Source: Haliotis asinina (lineage: Eukaryota; Mollusca; Gastropoda; Lepetellida; Haliotidae). Taken from it: 64,000 bases of DNA. Positions 11,885 to 24,482 of the stretch are shown here, one piece after another (positions within the stretch are counted from its first letter, which is position 1; the number at the start of each line of letters is the position of its first letter). The DNA lies in assembly GCF_037392515.1 (NCBI RefSeq), contig NC_090292.1:42459747-42523746 (forward strand), in the 5' to 3' direction. The notes under the pieces are model-generated. The model ran no database searches. It saw nothing but the letters and a program-made list of their open reading frames with translations, and was not told where the DNA came from. The position numbers and the translations under genes were made by a program.

Positions 11885-12125
11885 TGGAAGGGGGAGGAGG
11901 AGGAGAGAGAGAGAGGAGGGGGAGGTGGAAGTGAAGATGAAAGAAAGAAGAAAAAGAGAAGGGTAGGTGACAGGGAAGAGAGAGAACAGTTAAGTTGGTT
12001 GTGGGGCTTGGGGGATGCAGAAAGAAAGGGAGAGAGAGAGAGAAAGGGAGGGAGAGAAGGGAGAGAGAGAGAAGGGGGAGGAGAGGGAGAGGAAGGTGGG
12101 GGTGCAGAGAGAAAGACATTAGAGA
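11885..12125 (+). repeat. Polypurine (GA-rich) tract, ~240 bases
   Basis: The plus strand is almost entirely A and G, with GAGAGAGA and GGAGGAGG blocks. Reading frames on both strands here are compositional artefacts. Confidence 0.9.
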
Positions 12126-12910
12126 AGAAAGTCATCAGTTTACAAAAACTGACAGGCCAAGGTTCAGATGTCATAGGCCCCATCAGGTGCTGAATGCTGT
12201 GAAACCTATGCCCCAGGCAAACATTTACAGTCATTGTTAACAAGTGTGACGACCTCTGACCCCACTATGTCAACAGTGCTTGAAAACAAACAGCAACTAT
12301 GTCAAGGTAACATTGTATACTGGGAACAGATGGCCACTCACCTGGCTTTAGTACATGGAGACCTGCATATATCCTACAGATTACTTCATGTAACTGTAAA
12401 TTCCTCTCATCAGGTGGGAAATTTATGGACGTACATATTTCTTTAATGTTAGGAGAATTCTTTTTAGGTATGCCAGGACACATCGATACTTTTTTTTTCT
12501 AACTATACATACAAAACAGTACCGATATTTAGTTTTGAACGTGTTGGTTTAAATATGTTTATGTTTTGTTCATATTTTGTAACATGTCTTGTTAATGTTA
12601 TGGGAGGTATAAATGATTATTCTTCATGTACAAAGGATTAATAATGTGGATCTTTTTATGGACAGTTATTTCTTGTATACTTGTTAGTCAGCAATAAGTA
12701 AGAATACACCCCCAAATGTGTTCCTCAAATACAGAAGTTGAAATCCATTATATTTTCATCTTGATATCACTTATATATGCCATTCACAAACTTTACAAAA
12801 CAGGTAGTACTTCAGCTCCGTGTGCCTTCCATTAAATAATCAATCTGGGGTTTACCTTACACACTAAACATGGGGCTCCCCGCTTACAAATTTCAAGGAT
12901 CCTTCAATAT

Positions 12911-13062
12911 GAAGGTGGGGTAGCCTAGTGGTTAAAGCGTTCACTTGTCACACTGAAGACCTGGGTTTGATTCCCCACATGGGTACAACGTATGAAATCC
13001 ATTCTGGTGTTTCCTGCCACTATATTGGTGGAATATTGATTAAAGTGATGTAAAACAATACT
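12911..13062 (+). mobile_element. SINE-B, well preserved 5' half
   Basis: The A box TAGCCTAGTGG and a B box with one change (GGTTTGATTCC) are readable; the tail is diverged. Confidence 0.88.
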
Positions 13063-14877
13063 CCCGCACAAACACAATATGACAGTACTGTAATGCTGAT
13101 TAATGCAACAAGTAAAACCCTGGTCAGAACATCTCTTCTTCAGTCATCTTGCAATTTCCGAACAGCAATATTTAACTTGCACCCGTTGTGGGACACAAAA
13201 ACCCTAAATGAACCAAATCCTAATTTTCTTCCGGTTCTGAATAATCAACCCCATATGGCTCTTTTACAAATTTGTTTCCTTATTTTTTGACAAGAGACTA
13301 AGCTTTAATTTATTTTGTTCATTTCAAATTTGGATTTGTCCAATTTCAGTAAATCACTAAGTCCCATACATGTGCCATATATTGCAAGTCCCAGTCATAC
13401 AGGATTTTCCACACGTCCTCTTCTAGTAAATTACTCCTAAACCCAACTAACGTAATTTTTTCCTGTCATATTTGAAATTCTCTACACCCTTACCTGGTAA
13501 ATACTTTTAATTCCATTCTACAAAATGCTCCAAAACTAATCCCCTTTTCTTGTGCTTTTTGTCTCTTAAAATTCATCTGGATTTTCAAAACAGGCATCAA
13601 GTAAGTCTAATTGCAGGTCTGGCCCCTGTTAAGTTTTTGTCTGTTTTGAAAAACTGTGGGTACCTGCCACAATGTCATACACAATGACTGACACCATGAA
13701 AGGCTTTAGACATGATGACAAAATGCTATTACTACTAGACAGTAAACACAATGCTACATGTCATGACTGACAAATAAAACAAGTGATGCTTTATATGTAT
13801 GGTCAGATGTGACGATACAGAAAATTCACAATAAGATACGTATCACAATATCTTGGATTCGATTCGATTCACTCCACGATAGGCTATCTTTGGGTACTTT
13901 CATTAAAACATGTATTTTGATATCAAGTAACAGTGTAAATGTTGACATAACCATCAACTTCCATTGAAAAGTAACAATTTTAAGGTCGATATGCATCACA
14001 ATATGAAAAGAAGTATTGATATATTTACATATAAAGTTTCACGATTACCCATACAATACATCATTAGCTCTAATGGTTAGAAGGATGACAAATGTCTACA
14101 AATTCAGTTTCCATTTCCACAGACAATGCTAGACGCTGCAAGAAATCATAATACAGTAAACACAATGCCAGACACAACAGACTGACAATGCTGGATAGTG
14201 GACAGTGCAAGATGTAATGGACACAAGACAGCAAACTCAAGTCAGATAGAGTGACAGACAAATGACACAAGACAAAATGCTACCCAGCAGACTTTACAAT
14301 AAACGCAACACCAGACATGATGATAGACAATGCTTGAGAAAACCAGACAAGCTATATTATGCTATACATAAGGGAAATGTACCAAATGATGCTTTGCAAC
14401 GATGATCAGAACGGAAGGAAGATAGTCGTCTGCAACACAAGCAAATTTTGTTTTTATTTCCTCAGCAATATATATAGAACAACTTGAATGAAAGGCAGTG
14501 ATTCATCGGCTTGTGTTGATGCGACAGACATCTTGCTCTACACGAATAATGCATCTCACTAGAATCAAACGCCAACAATATTTATTTGGTTCCAGACACA
14601 GCTTCATGTAAAATGAAAACTGATCACATTGATATTATAACACATAACTTTCAATTTCATGACAAAACCTATGGCTTCTTACTATATCTAATTCAGTAAC
14701 AGGAATTTGCAGTCCAGACTACAGTTTTGTTCAATTATTATTTAAATAGCTGGAAATAACGGAGACCCTAGTGTCTGGGGTTTCAGCTCCAGATGACGAT
14801 CTTGCGTCTAATGTCTGATCGACAAAGAACCTAGACTTCTATGATTAATTTTAAACACTGCATTAAGCCTAATCTGG

Positions 14878-14934
14878 AGGTGAGGCGAGGTGAGGTGAGG
14901 TGAGGTGAGGTGAGGTGAGGTGAGGTGAGGTGAG
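14878..14934 (+). repeat. Microsatellite (AGGTG)n
   Basis: Eleven nearly perfect AGGTG units; one GGCGA variant near the start. Confidence 0.95.
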
Positions 14935-15029
14935 ATTCACACTGCACTGTTGATCATAGATTATTGCACTTGAATGGTAAGTGGGTGATGAACAATTTAC
15001 AAGTGACTATGAATAGGTCTTAGGTTTTA

Positions 15030-15202
15030 TCTGATGGTGAGTGAGCATATTTGTATGCTGCTTTTAACCATATTCCTGCATAATCACGGCGTGGGACACC
15101 AGAAATGGGCATCATACATTGTACCCATATGGGGAATCGAACAAGGATCTTCAGCTTGACGAGCAAACACTTTATCCACTAGACTACCGTACCACTCCAT
15201 GG
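15030..15202 (-). mobile_element. SINE-B
   Basis: GTGAGTGAGCATATTTG (tail) through CGGCGTGGGACACCAGAAAT to ACTAGACTACCGTACCACT. Confidence 0.85.
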
Positions 15203-16932
15203 CCATTGTATAGCAACATTCATTCATCTGCTTCTACCTGCCTCAACAGTTTCATAGTCCTATCCTACTTCAACACCTTTACACAGTATATGAATACTAG
15301 CGGTTAATTTAAATTGTCAAACCCAACTGATCCCATGATATTTCATCTTGGTACAATCACTTGCCATAAAGCGTGTTACCAAACCTGTCCTCATAATAAA
15401 AAATCACACCTCCTATTGGGCCTGAATTCTGATCTAACCTTGACCTTGAATCCCAACTATAAAAACATAATAATTATTATAATCTATGCACATGGAAAAT
15501 GTGTAATATTTCCTGAAATTACAAATTCCTCTAGGCATCAGCTTTCTTCAAATACAATCAACACGGCAAATTGAAAATAATAAAAAAGAGTTACCAAGCT
15601 TATGCTCAAGACAACAGCAACTTCAAGATATGAATTCTGTCAATTTGTGACATCACATTACAGACTAAAACAAGAAATTGATTCAAGAAAAGAAGTCAAG
15701 CGTTCTGTACAGTTAAATTTCATCAGCTCCTGTGACTTTTCAGCTCACCTGTAAAAGGAAACTTGTTGGCGAGTGTGTCCTTCAGCTCCTTATGTTCTTC
15801 GTATCACATAACATAATGTTTGGTATGAAATCAATCCTTCAGAATCAGTGTTAGGGGATTTGAAAGATCATTGTCAGACAAAAAAAAAAATGCAGTTATG
15901 AGATTAAACTATCTGCAATCTGGGTAAGATACTGAGTAAAGTCACATGATACAGAGAGGGTGTAATACAATACAGTGAGGGTGTGATACAATGTATAGCA
16001 TGATAATATGGGTATAGTTTGTTTCACATCATGACGCAAGTAAAATTAATCAACCGAACTGTTAGCTGTGAGATTCCATAAGTCACCTCATGCAGCAAGC
16101 AGTCGTTGGAGTCGTGTTCAAATCAACGTTAAATATCATATGGCTGGTTTCTCTGATCCAGCAATAATTGTGCATGTTATCGATGAATCATCGGACTACA
16201 GTAAGGGATTTTTTATGATTCATAATCATGAAGCCCACCACAAAACATCTACAGGTAATAATGGGATTAAATCATGAGCAAAAATAACTGGCACCATATT
16301 AAATCAGGATGAAAAAGGTCAAGGACACTCCCTGTTGAGGCATGAACTCAAGAATGTTGTTTACACTGCAGTTTTATGTGGCAGGATTTAACAACAAACC
16401 AATACAAAAAAATTCACTATTTTAATTTCATGTTTCACTTTCATATTGATTAGTCTGCATGAATAATCGCTGAAACAAACTAGATTAATCGATAGATCAA
16501 TTATTCGATCAATCGCTCCAACATTTTTGTAATAATGGTCTCTGCACTACACAACAATAAACAAAGCAATAAACATAAACATCAGAACAAGGACACCTTA
16601 ATTTTCCTTTCAGTGTAAAATTCACTCCCCATTGTTTCAGGATTCCTGACTATGCTTAAGTGTATCATTACCGACAGAAATCCTGATAGCAACAGATTTC
16701 ACAGATAACCCTACAGGTTTATAGTCTACAGAACCACTTTCATACTGATTCTACTAATCTGGACTGATTTGGTTATTTAAGAAATGTGTAACCTTTTAAC
16801 TCTTACACAGTAGAATCCACTGACATTCCCAGATTTCGAGGCAATAGGTCATTCGTCCGAAACTTTACTTTACTGTAGTCTATTTCTGTAGCTTAAAAAA
16901 TCAGGAGTGAGTCAGTGAGTGAGTGAGGGAGT

Positions 16933-17163
16933 GCAGGGCTCCAGATAATCTCTGGGGGTGTTGGTGTAAGGAGAGGTGTACTGAGAGTTTTGAAGGAGTA
17001 CATATTTTTGTGTGAGCGAGCCGGTGATGTGGTTTGTTATAAAGGATATTAACAACTTTTCAACTATTAAGCTTTATATATGTTACTTGTACAAAAGCAA
17101 TAATGTGCATACATGATGCGCTTAAAATTTAATATTGTGCTGTACATCACTGATTCTTAGGAA
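16933..17163 (+). repeat. Dispersed repeat R3, copy 1
   Basis: It shares with 18312-18565, in the same orientation, the blocks AGGGCTCCAGATAA-like start, TTTTGAAGGAG, ACATATTTTTGTGT, GTGGTTTGTTATA and CAACTTTTCA. No coding capacity is seen; ends are not sharply defined. Confidence 0.7.
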
Positions 17164-17194
17164 TACATTACACTTGTATATACCTATATCTGTT

Positions 17195-17412
17195 CGCGAC
17201 TACGCTTGTCGTAAGAGGCGACGAACGGGATCGGGTGGTCAGGCTCGCTGACTTGCTTGACACATGTCATTGGTTCCCAATTGCGCAGATCGATGCTCAT
17301 GTTGTTGGTCACTGGATTGTCTGGTCCAGACTCGATTATTCACAGACCGCCGCCATATAGCTGGAATATTGCTGAGTGCGGTGTAACACTAAACTCACTC
17401 ACTCACTCACTA
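17195..17412 (+). mobile_element. SINE-A, nearly complete
   Basis: It runs from GCTTGTCGTAAGAGGCGAC through GATCGGGTGGTCAGGCTCGC and CTGGAATATTGCTGAGTGCG to the CTCACTCACTCAC tail. Confidence 0.93.
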
Positions 17413-17784
17413 TATCTGTTCCCCTAGAGTAAGTGAATGAAATCTGGTCTTTATCTTCTACCAATGGTAGATCTCAGTTAACACGTTTACCATGTTGACC
17501 AAACATTTTATGCTTGTGAAGATTAAGTTTACATCAAACGCTAGTTATGTCTGTTTCAACCAAACTGTTCCTCATCCAACTTCTTTCTCAAAATATTTTT
17601 CTTCAGTATATTGCTGTAGCATGTATCTTACAACACTGTTTTATTCTTGTCTGCAAAATAACAACCTGTACATGCAAATGTCAAAAATGATAACAGATTT
17701 ACCTTGAGTCCTGTATATAAGGGCCTGTGTTACTCAAACTCATAACTTTCAGGGGTCCTGGACGACAAAACTGGGGGCCCAGAG

Positions 17785-18052
17785 AGTGAGTTCAGTTTTA
17801 CGCTTCACTCTGCAATATTCCAGCTATATGGAGGCGGTCCATAAATGATAGAGTCTGGACCAGACAATCCAGTGATCAACAACATGAGCATCGATCTGCG
17901 CAGTTGCGAGCCGATGACATATCAACCAAGTCAGCCACTCTGACCACCCGATCCTGTTAGTTGCTTCTTACAACAAGCATCGTCGCCTTTTATGGCAAGT
18001 ATGAGTTGCTGAAGGCCAATTCTACCCCGGACCTTCACGGGTAGGGGTCCCA
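17785..18052 (-). mobile_element. SINE-A, full-length
   Basis: It includes the extra 5' head (ACCCGTGAAGGTCCGGGGTA on minus) and an unusual GTCGCCTTTTATGGCAAG segment shared with the copy at 41778. Confidence 0.9.
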
Positions 18053-18311
18053 GATACTGAATAATTATCATTAATACTGTTACTGTATTGTGTATCATAA
18101 TCATGACATTGATTGCTGCAGTATTGCAAATAACCCAGCTAGTGGCTGACTCAGTGATAACTTACTGTTACTTGACTGGAATTTTATCAAAAGTGCTTTG
18201 ACTTTTTCTGAGTCAACTTGGACACACAAATCAATATCTTTATGTTTGTTGTCAATTTTTGTGTGTATAGGAATTCGTGTCCCATAAATCCCTGAGATTG
18301 TAACCAATCTT

Positions 18312-18565
18312 TTCCAGGGCTTCAGATAACTTTTTGGGTATGGGTGTACTTACACCCCATATTGCAAGTGGATGTGTACTGGGAATTTTGAAGGAGAACT
18401 GACATATTTTTGTGTCAGCAAACCAGTGAAGTGGTTTGTTATATATAACATTAAACAACTTTTCAGCTATTAAATTTATACATGTTAGACGTACAAAGGT
18501 ATTTATGTGCGTACATGATATGCTTGAAATCTCACATTATGTTGTACATCATGAGCTTTAGGCAA
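18312..18565 (+). repeat. Dispersed repeat R3, copy 2
   Basis: It lies 1.4 kb from copy 1 in the same orientation, with about 75 percent identity by eye. It carries an extra block (ACTTACACCCCATATTG) absent from copy 1. Confidence 0.7.
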
Positions 18566-19249
18566 ACCTCATCCCTTCCCTGTAGCCCTGTTTTCAATGA
18601 TAGCTTATTTAACCAATTCCCAACACCAGTAACAAGTCAAAATTTTATCAACCTTCTGAATCTCAAAAATCAAGGACGAAACAAATGCCTGACCTTCATT
18701 CTTAATTTCGAACAGTGTTGCTTTGTACATACACATTATCGGTATCCACACACATCTCCCAATCGATCAAGCATATATGCATCAGTGTGAGCTTAGCCTA
18801 TGTTGGTTGATCAATGTAACAACGGTTCACCAAAACACTCATACAATTTTCATCATCTTTATTGGTATTATCACAACCAACCACCATATCCTGATCGCTG
18901 ATCAACAAATAAAATTCAATTGTTTCAATATCATGCACGACTGATTTTTTTTATTTGATTTTCTCCCAGAATGCAGCGTGGGTACCAAGACACTGATATC
19001 TCGAGGATGGAAAAATTGATCGACGTTGAATGCTGCCCAAGAATGCCAGACTGGTTTTCAAATCGAGGTAATCAACAGAATTTGATGAGCCTTGGTTCTA
19101 GTTTTCACTGAGATTATATTCTAGGTGTTGGTAAGGGGTTAAAAAACTCACTGCCTGATGCCCAGGACAGGTCAGTTTTCATTTTGGGCAGTCAAATAAT
19201 GGTATCTTACTTGTCTGTGAGCTACTAGATTATTTCCACTCATGGTTTC

Positions 19250-19590
19250 CAGTGTTCACGATGGTGTTTTAAAGTAACAGGACATTCGGGCCTGTAAGTT
19301 TCAGATGTCTGTCTGACCCATTGAAAATTCATAGAACCCACAGAAATAAGTTAAATAAACATTTTAGATTTGACATTTCTTATAAGTGGCACTGAAATAA
19401 TTAACATTATATGATAACAAACATAAGATTTCTAAACAGCAAACAAGTGTCACTTGATGCAAACAACGTGAAAATCTATTGTGAAATAGACAGTCAGTCA
19501 GACACTGGGGCTGGCGGGTTGCTGATTTCTATCTGACCACTGGTTAATCCTGCTATTTGTCAGAGGGTCAGACGCTATTCGTGAACACTG
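19250..19590 (-). mobile_element. MITE family M1, copy with perfect terminal inverted repeats, nested in family M2
   Basis: Ends are CAGTGTTCACGA and TCGTGAACACTG, perfect 12-base inverted repeats. Both sides are flanked by GGTTTC. The flanking sequence is the interior of another repeat (M2) whose second copy at 5334-5730 lacks this insertion and has one copy of the hexamer. Confidence 0.9.
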
Positions 19591-19763
19591 GGTTTCAAAC
19601 TGCACAGAAATTTGGACTTTAATTCATATCAGCTCAAACTGTGGCTATTAAATTTCGCATTGATAATAAAGTACAGCTGTCTTTCTTTGCTATTAATCAC
19701 TTTTCGATAAACAGACCACTCAACATTAACTTCATGTACCATGCTGATATTTCCTTTCATAAT

Positions 19764-19801
19764 TTCATCATCACCATCATCATCATCATCATCATCATCA
19801 T
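19764..19801 (+). repeat. Microsatellite (ATC)n
   Basis: About twelve ATC/CAT units lie within the M2 element copy. Confidence 0.95.
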
Positions 19802-19984
19802 GTCATAACAATCAGGCCATGTGGCAAGTGACTTTTAAAAATAATTTTGAACCCCTGGTGATAGTACTTGGTGCAGTGTCTTTTCCCTGAGAATGAGTCA
19901 GAACTTTTGGCCCATCAGAAAGACATACCATATAAGGTCATGTTGAGTCAGATTACCAAATACAAAGCCATGCGTATCAATGAT

Positions 19985-20135
19985 AATTTTTTATAAATCG
20001 ATAATAACTCCCATAACTTTAACCCAGTTATCTTAGTGCCAAAGTGGTCATAATTCTCATACTTTAACCCTGTTCTCTGACATTCTCAATGCTAAGGTGG
20101 TCATAACTCCCATATTTTAACCCTGGTCAATGATA
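19985..20135 (+). repeat. ~60-base tandem repeat, about 2.5 units
   Basis: GGTCATAA followed by CTCCCATA or CTCATACTTTAACCC recurs three times. Confidence 0.55.
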
Positions 20136-20356
20136 GTGTTAGGGTTAAGGTAAAATGCAAGTTGCACTAGATTAAGCCAGCTTGCAACCAGGTAGGATGA
20201 ATTCATCAAAGCTGAAACAGATTTATTACTGATTCCGATGCTGAGGTTTATCTCCAGTAAGAAACATGGGTGTCTCGGGGTCACACAGTCATTAGTTTCA
20301 AGGATCTTTGCAGGCATGGTAAGGGCCCTGTGAAGTAAAAACATACAGAACAGTAT

Positions 20357-20465
20357 AGAGAGGGAGAGAGAGAGAAGAGAGAAGAGAAGAGTGAAAGGAG
20401 AGGAAAGAGGTATAAGAGGAAGAAAGCAGAGAGAGAGGAAGAGAAAGAGAGGAAGAGAGAGAGGG
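20357..20465 (+). repeat. Polypurine (GA-rich) tract
   Basis: GAGAGAGA and GGAAGAG blocks; a long minus-strand frame here is Leu/Ser-rich artefact. Confidence 0.85.
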
Positions 20466-20589
20466 ACCCTCAATCCTGTCAGTTGCCTCTTATGACAAGC
20501 ATGGGTATACTGAAAACCAATAATCTTATTCTGTATTATTTGCACTCTTTACCTGTAATCTCAAGAACCAATAATTTAGAGTGAAGATT

Positions 20590-20786
20590 CGGGTTAGAAT
20601 AGGTCTTCAGCAAACCCATATTTGCCATAAAAGGGGCCCTTGTTTGTTGTGAGAGGCTTCTAACTGAATCGCGTGGACATGTTGATCACTGGATTGTTTG
20701 GTCCAGACTCAATTATTTAGACCCCGCCATATGGGTGGAATATTGCTGAGTGAAGCGTAAAACTTATCTCACTCACTCACTCAACC
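20590..20786 (+). mobile_element. SINE-A, internally deleted
   Basis: The head (ATTCGGGTTAGAATAGGTC) and tail are present, but the middle around the GATCGGG block is missing. Confidence 0.8.
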
Positions 20787-20856
20787 AAGAGCAAATACAA
20801 ACCGTGAAATCTGATCAAACTTGACTTACATGTCATTGCAATATCAATACATCTAT

Positions 20857-20957
20857 GGTCAGGATGTTGATCACTGGATTGTCTGGTCCAGGTTCAATTA
20901 TTTACAGATCACAGCATAACAGCTGAAATATTGCTGAGTGCAACATTGAACAAAAAA
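20857..20957 (+). mobile_element. SINE-A 3' fragment
   Basis: It retains GTTGATCACTGGATTGTCTG through ATATTGCTGAGTGC; the tail is lost. It follows the previous copy by about 70 bases. Confidence 0.75.
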
Positions 20958-23484
20958 CGAAATACTAGAATTAAAAGACAATGATGTTTAAACATTGCAA
21001 ACTTCACAGCAATGTATCAGACATCACAGATAAGTAACTTGAGAGGCTCAATGTTTTTACTTGTTCCTGATACAGACATTCTTTCTACCCACACCTCAAA
21101 GAATATCTTTAACAATAATCTGAACAAATGTGTAAATTTTCTGAGTAGCAATGTGATCATTAAATCTGAATAGCATCTAAAACCACAGTCACTCGACAGC
21201 CAACACTTAAGAGATCTATCTCAATGATTGCGTGGAGATCAAGTCTCCCATGAATACCACCAAACTCAATAAACATGTCAAAATGAAATATACACCTTCT
21301 CCCTTATCACTTAATCACAATATGTCATCTGTGAATGGTAATGAGAGGAGTCAGACTGTTTGGGACAGTGTTCGGTAATCAATAATATGAATGATATCAG
21401 CAATGGAACCACTTGAGATTGGAGACTCTGTTAAGGGACATGCATGTACGGCAGGGTTTGCAGGGTTTGAAAGCTCGGTTCCCAATCCATACGGCCTCCA
21501 AGCTTGTTTCTGATCAATACATTATGGAACCAGGCGGCCTGGTTTCTAAATATAGACTCTCCACAGACCCACTCAGAGCAGGTGTCAGTGGCATGGATGA
21601 AGAATCAGAACACTGAAAAAACGGCTTTCGACATTTCCAATATCCAACGGAATCTTTTTAAGTTTATTTTCATTGAGACACTGACAGAATACATTAGTTC
21701 ATTTCACCAATGATTCAATTGTGATTCAGCATTTGTGAATATCTTTCAAGCATTATTTTGTGTTTCACAGCTTGTCTTCGAAACTTTTGAGGCTAGAAGG
21801 GGAAGCTGACTGCAAGTATCATTTCCAAGTCGAACTGTATTGACTATTCTTGGAGTTTCTAAACCAAGCGGAATTTTACGGACTTAGGATTTTGAGTAAT
21901 GCTGCCTGCAGCTGAAACAGCTAGTCTGAAGCCTGTGTCTAGTGACATTGATTCTGGTACAATGTGATGACATCATTATTTTCACAATACATTTGTAAAT
22001 TAACTCTGTAAAGTTAAAACAGCAGAAGTAGTGACTGACATTTTTCATTTATCATCAAACTGGGCAAACACTGCCCAGTACTCAGGGAAAGTTATAGCTT
22101 CCCCTCTAACATACATGCCTAATTTAACTAAACTTGAAACATGACACTATTTGGGTTTTGACATTTCCATTGAGTAGGCCAATGCAAGGCAAAAAACATG
22201 GGTAATACTAGCAAATTTCCTTTGTATATTCATGTCCCATTTATCCGGACCTCTTGAGTGCACTACCCTGTTTGAATTTGTACAATTCTTTCCTGCAAAC
22301 TGTATCAATGAGTAGATAATTAGTCATTGATTTAGCTAAACTTGCTCAAAAGTCAATGCTCTCTCCCAAACTTGAACCAAACATATGCAGTAGTTCCCCA
22401 GTTGGCATTAAAAGTTTCCTTCTGGTACCAACCAATTAACTGTTTCATTCCAAACAGAACCATTAACAAAATAAACGAGAAGATATGACATCAATTTAGG
22501 TTTTCATTGAATTCAACGTAAAAATACCAAATAGATAAATTTTTCACAAAAAATATTTTTAACAAAGTAATATCCCCACCCCAAATATTCTGTCTATCAA
22601 AGCCACGTATCACAGAATCATAGAAATACACAGCACATTACTGACCGAGTTAAAATTTAACGTCACATTGGCAATATTTCAGCCATATCATGACGAACAT
22701 CACATTAGATTCTGACAATATATAATATATAATGTTTTATAGTTGGTGTTAGAATGAAAGTTTTTAGTACTGTGATATTCACTGTATCACAACCCTCATA
22801 TCTGGACTCGTAACGTATCACAGTTTCAATTACTTTGGTAATATATTGTGATGATGAAACCTTTAGTATCGTGATGCATATCGTAGACTGTATGCAAATA
22901 CGATCACTAGCATGGTATGGATTAAAAACACAATCAGTGTTGAGCAGAGTAGCGAATACACTGCTGTTGGGTAACAGGTCGCGAACAATCACTATTAAAA
23001 CCAGACTAGTTACTTCTCCAACCTTTTCATCAACATTATTTAACATCACCTAGAGGACATGCTCAGTGGAACTCAATCTGGCAGCTTGCCAACACACACA
23101 AAAGAATGTTTTTCTCATTTCCATGTCAACAGGCCTTGTTTACAATGGCTACCATAACCATCTCTCATAGCTGGCTCATTCACAATCCTGTACAACTGAA
23201 CCTGTTTGTGAAATACTTGTGACAACTGAAATTTGCAACAACCAATCAAATATGGCCAGTAACCTCTTGACCAAACAGATTTAAAACCTGTTGATAGGCA
23301 TTACAGAACAACTTTTTCACTTCCAAAAAGACAACTCCAGAATATTTTGTATTTAGTTGTAATAAACTAGGATAAATATCGAATTATTGTGATACATATA
23401 AAATTTGTAATGTAAACTTGGTGAAGTCAGGAGAGTCAAACATTCACAAGGCACATTAACATTAAAGTACAGACATCTTGTTAA

Positions 23485-23615
23485 AGTGAGTGAGTTAAAA
23501 TTTAACGCAACACACCAATATTTCAGCCATAGCATGACAAGCTCCATTATCTGAACAAGACTCGTTGAACATGGCCATACTGCTGAAATATTGCCGAAAG
23601 TATGTAAAACCCTAC
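23485..23615 (-). repeat. SINE-tail-like inverted fragment
   Basis: GAGTGAGTTAAAATTTAACG and CAATATTTCAGCCATAGCAT, mirrored by CATGGCCATACTGCTGAAAT. Similar left parts occur at 22640-22700 and 49925-49990, so this may be a third tail-sharing family. Confidence 0.5.
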
Positions 23616-24324
23616 TCCACCAAGCAGCAAGTACAGACAGACAGTATGTCCAAGGTCGCTGTGTTAGTGTTTTAACTTTGCCAGTGATAAGGACTGAAAG
23701 TATAAAACAAGGAAAAGAAAAGTCAGGTTACAGACACAGCCTCTCAGATCTAAATAGGCCATGGTGTATTCAATAGTTTTCTCCTGGATTCAACACATTT
23801 ACAGGACGAGCAGCAGAGCTCATATCATTCAGTGAATACTAGTGCTGTGAACTGCTTGAATTCAGAATTGGCTCATTAGTGGTGATCACTACCCATGAGC
23901 AATCATAAAAACAAAAACTTGGTTAGCGTTATTTTCTGATTTTCCTATTCAGGTTGCTATATTTGGGAGGGGGTATTGCAGAGAATTTTCATACTGCGAT
24001 ATATTGTGATTCAAAATCACATATTGTGATCACATATTGTGTTGCAATATATTGCAAGAATAATGCAACAAACTGAACAAGGTCACCCAAGAACCCTTGA
24101 CTTAAACAGTTGTAAGGGGAGGGGTACATCTGAGGTGAAGCAGAAGCGAGTTCCACAGCACAGGGTTTAGAGGATCTGGCACCAAAACATCTTCAACATG
24201 TATGTAATGATTATATATATTAAATTTGGTCACTCATATCTGCCATGACAGATTAAAAGATAACCTGGGCAAAACATGTCAAAGCATTCATTTTGTTATT
24301 GTTTTCCTCATTATAATGGGCAAG

Positions 24325-24482
24325 TGATTGAGTTTAGTTTTATGCCACACTTAGCAATATTCAGATATATGGGGATGGTTAGAAAACAACCCAGTGATCA
24401 ACAGCATGAGCATCAATCTATGCAACTGAGTTTTGATGACATGTCATCTACACCAGCAAGTGACCCCAGATTCCGTTAGTCA
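24325..24482 (-). mobile_element. SINE-A, diverged
   Basis: GAGTTTAGTTTTATGCCACA, CCAGTGATCAACAGCATGAG and CCGTTAGTC remain; part of the middle is deleted. Confidence 0.75.

Larger units (their letters stand above)
19133..19857 (-). mobile_element. MITE family M2, copy carrying a nested M1 and an (ATC)n tract
   Basis: It ends TTTTGAACCCCTG at 19857 and begins AAGGGGTTAAAAAA at 19133. Flanking octamers GTGTTGGT and GTGATAGT agree at 6 of 8 positions, which would fit a hAT-type insertion. Removing M1 (and one GGTTTC) restores alignment to 5334-5730. Confidence 0.72.

Noticed and set aside
11850..12243. Several frames of up to 125 codons on both strands
   Set aside because: Leu/Ser/Pro- or Glu/Arg-rich products of a polypurine tract.
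20117..20545. 142-codon minus-strand frame with hydrophobic run
   Set aside because: The apparent membrane segment is the translated GA-rich tract plus SINE sequence.
22705..23049. 114-codon minus-strand frame
   Set aside because: Low-complexity, AT-rich region with GTGATATTCACTGTATCAC-like internal palindromes; probably a decayed repeat.
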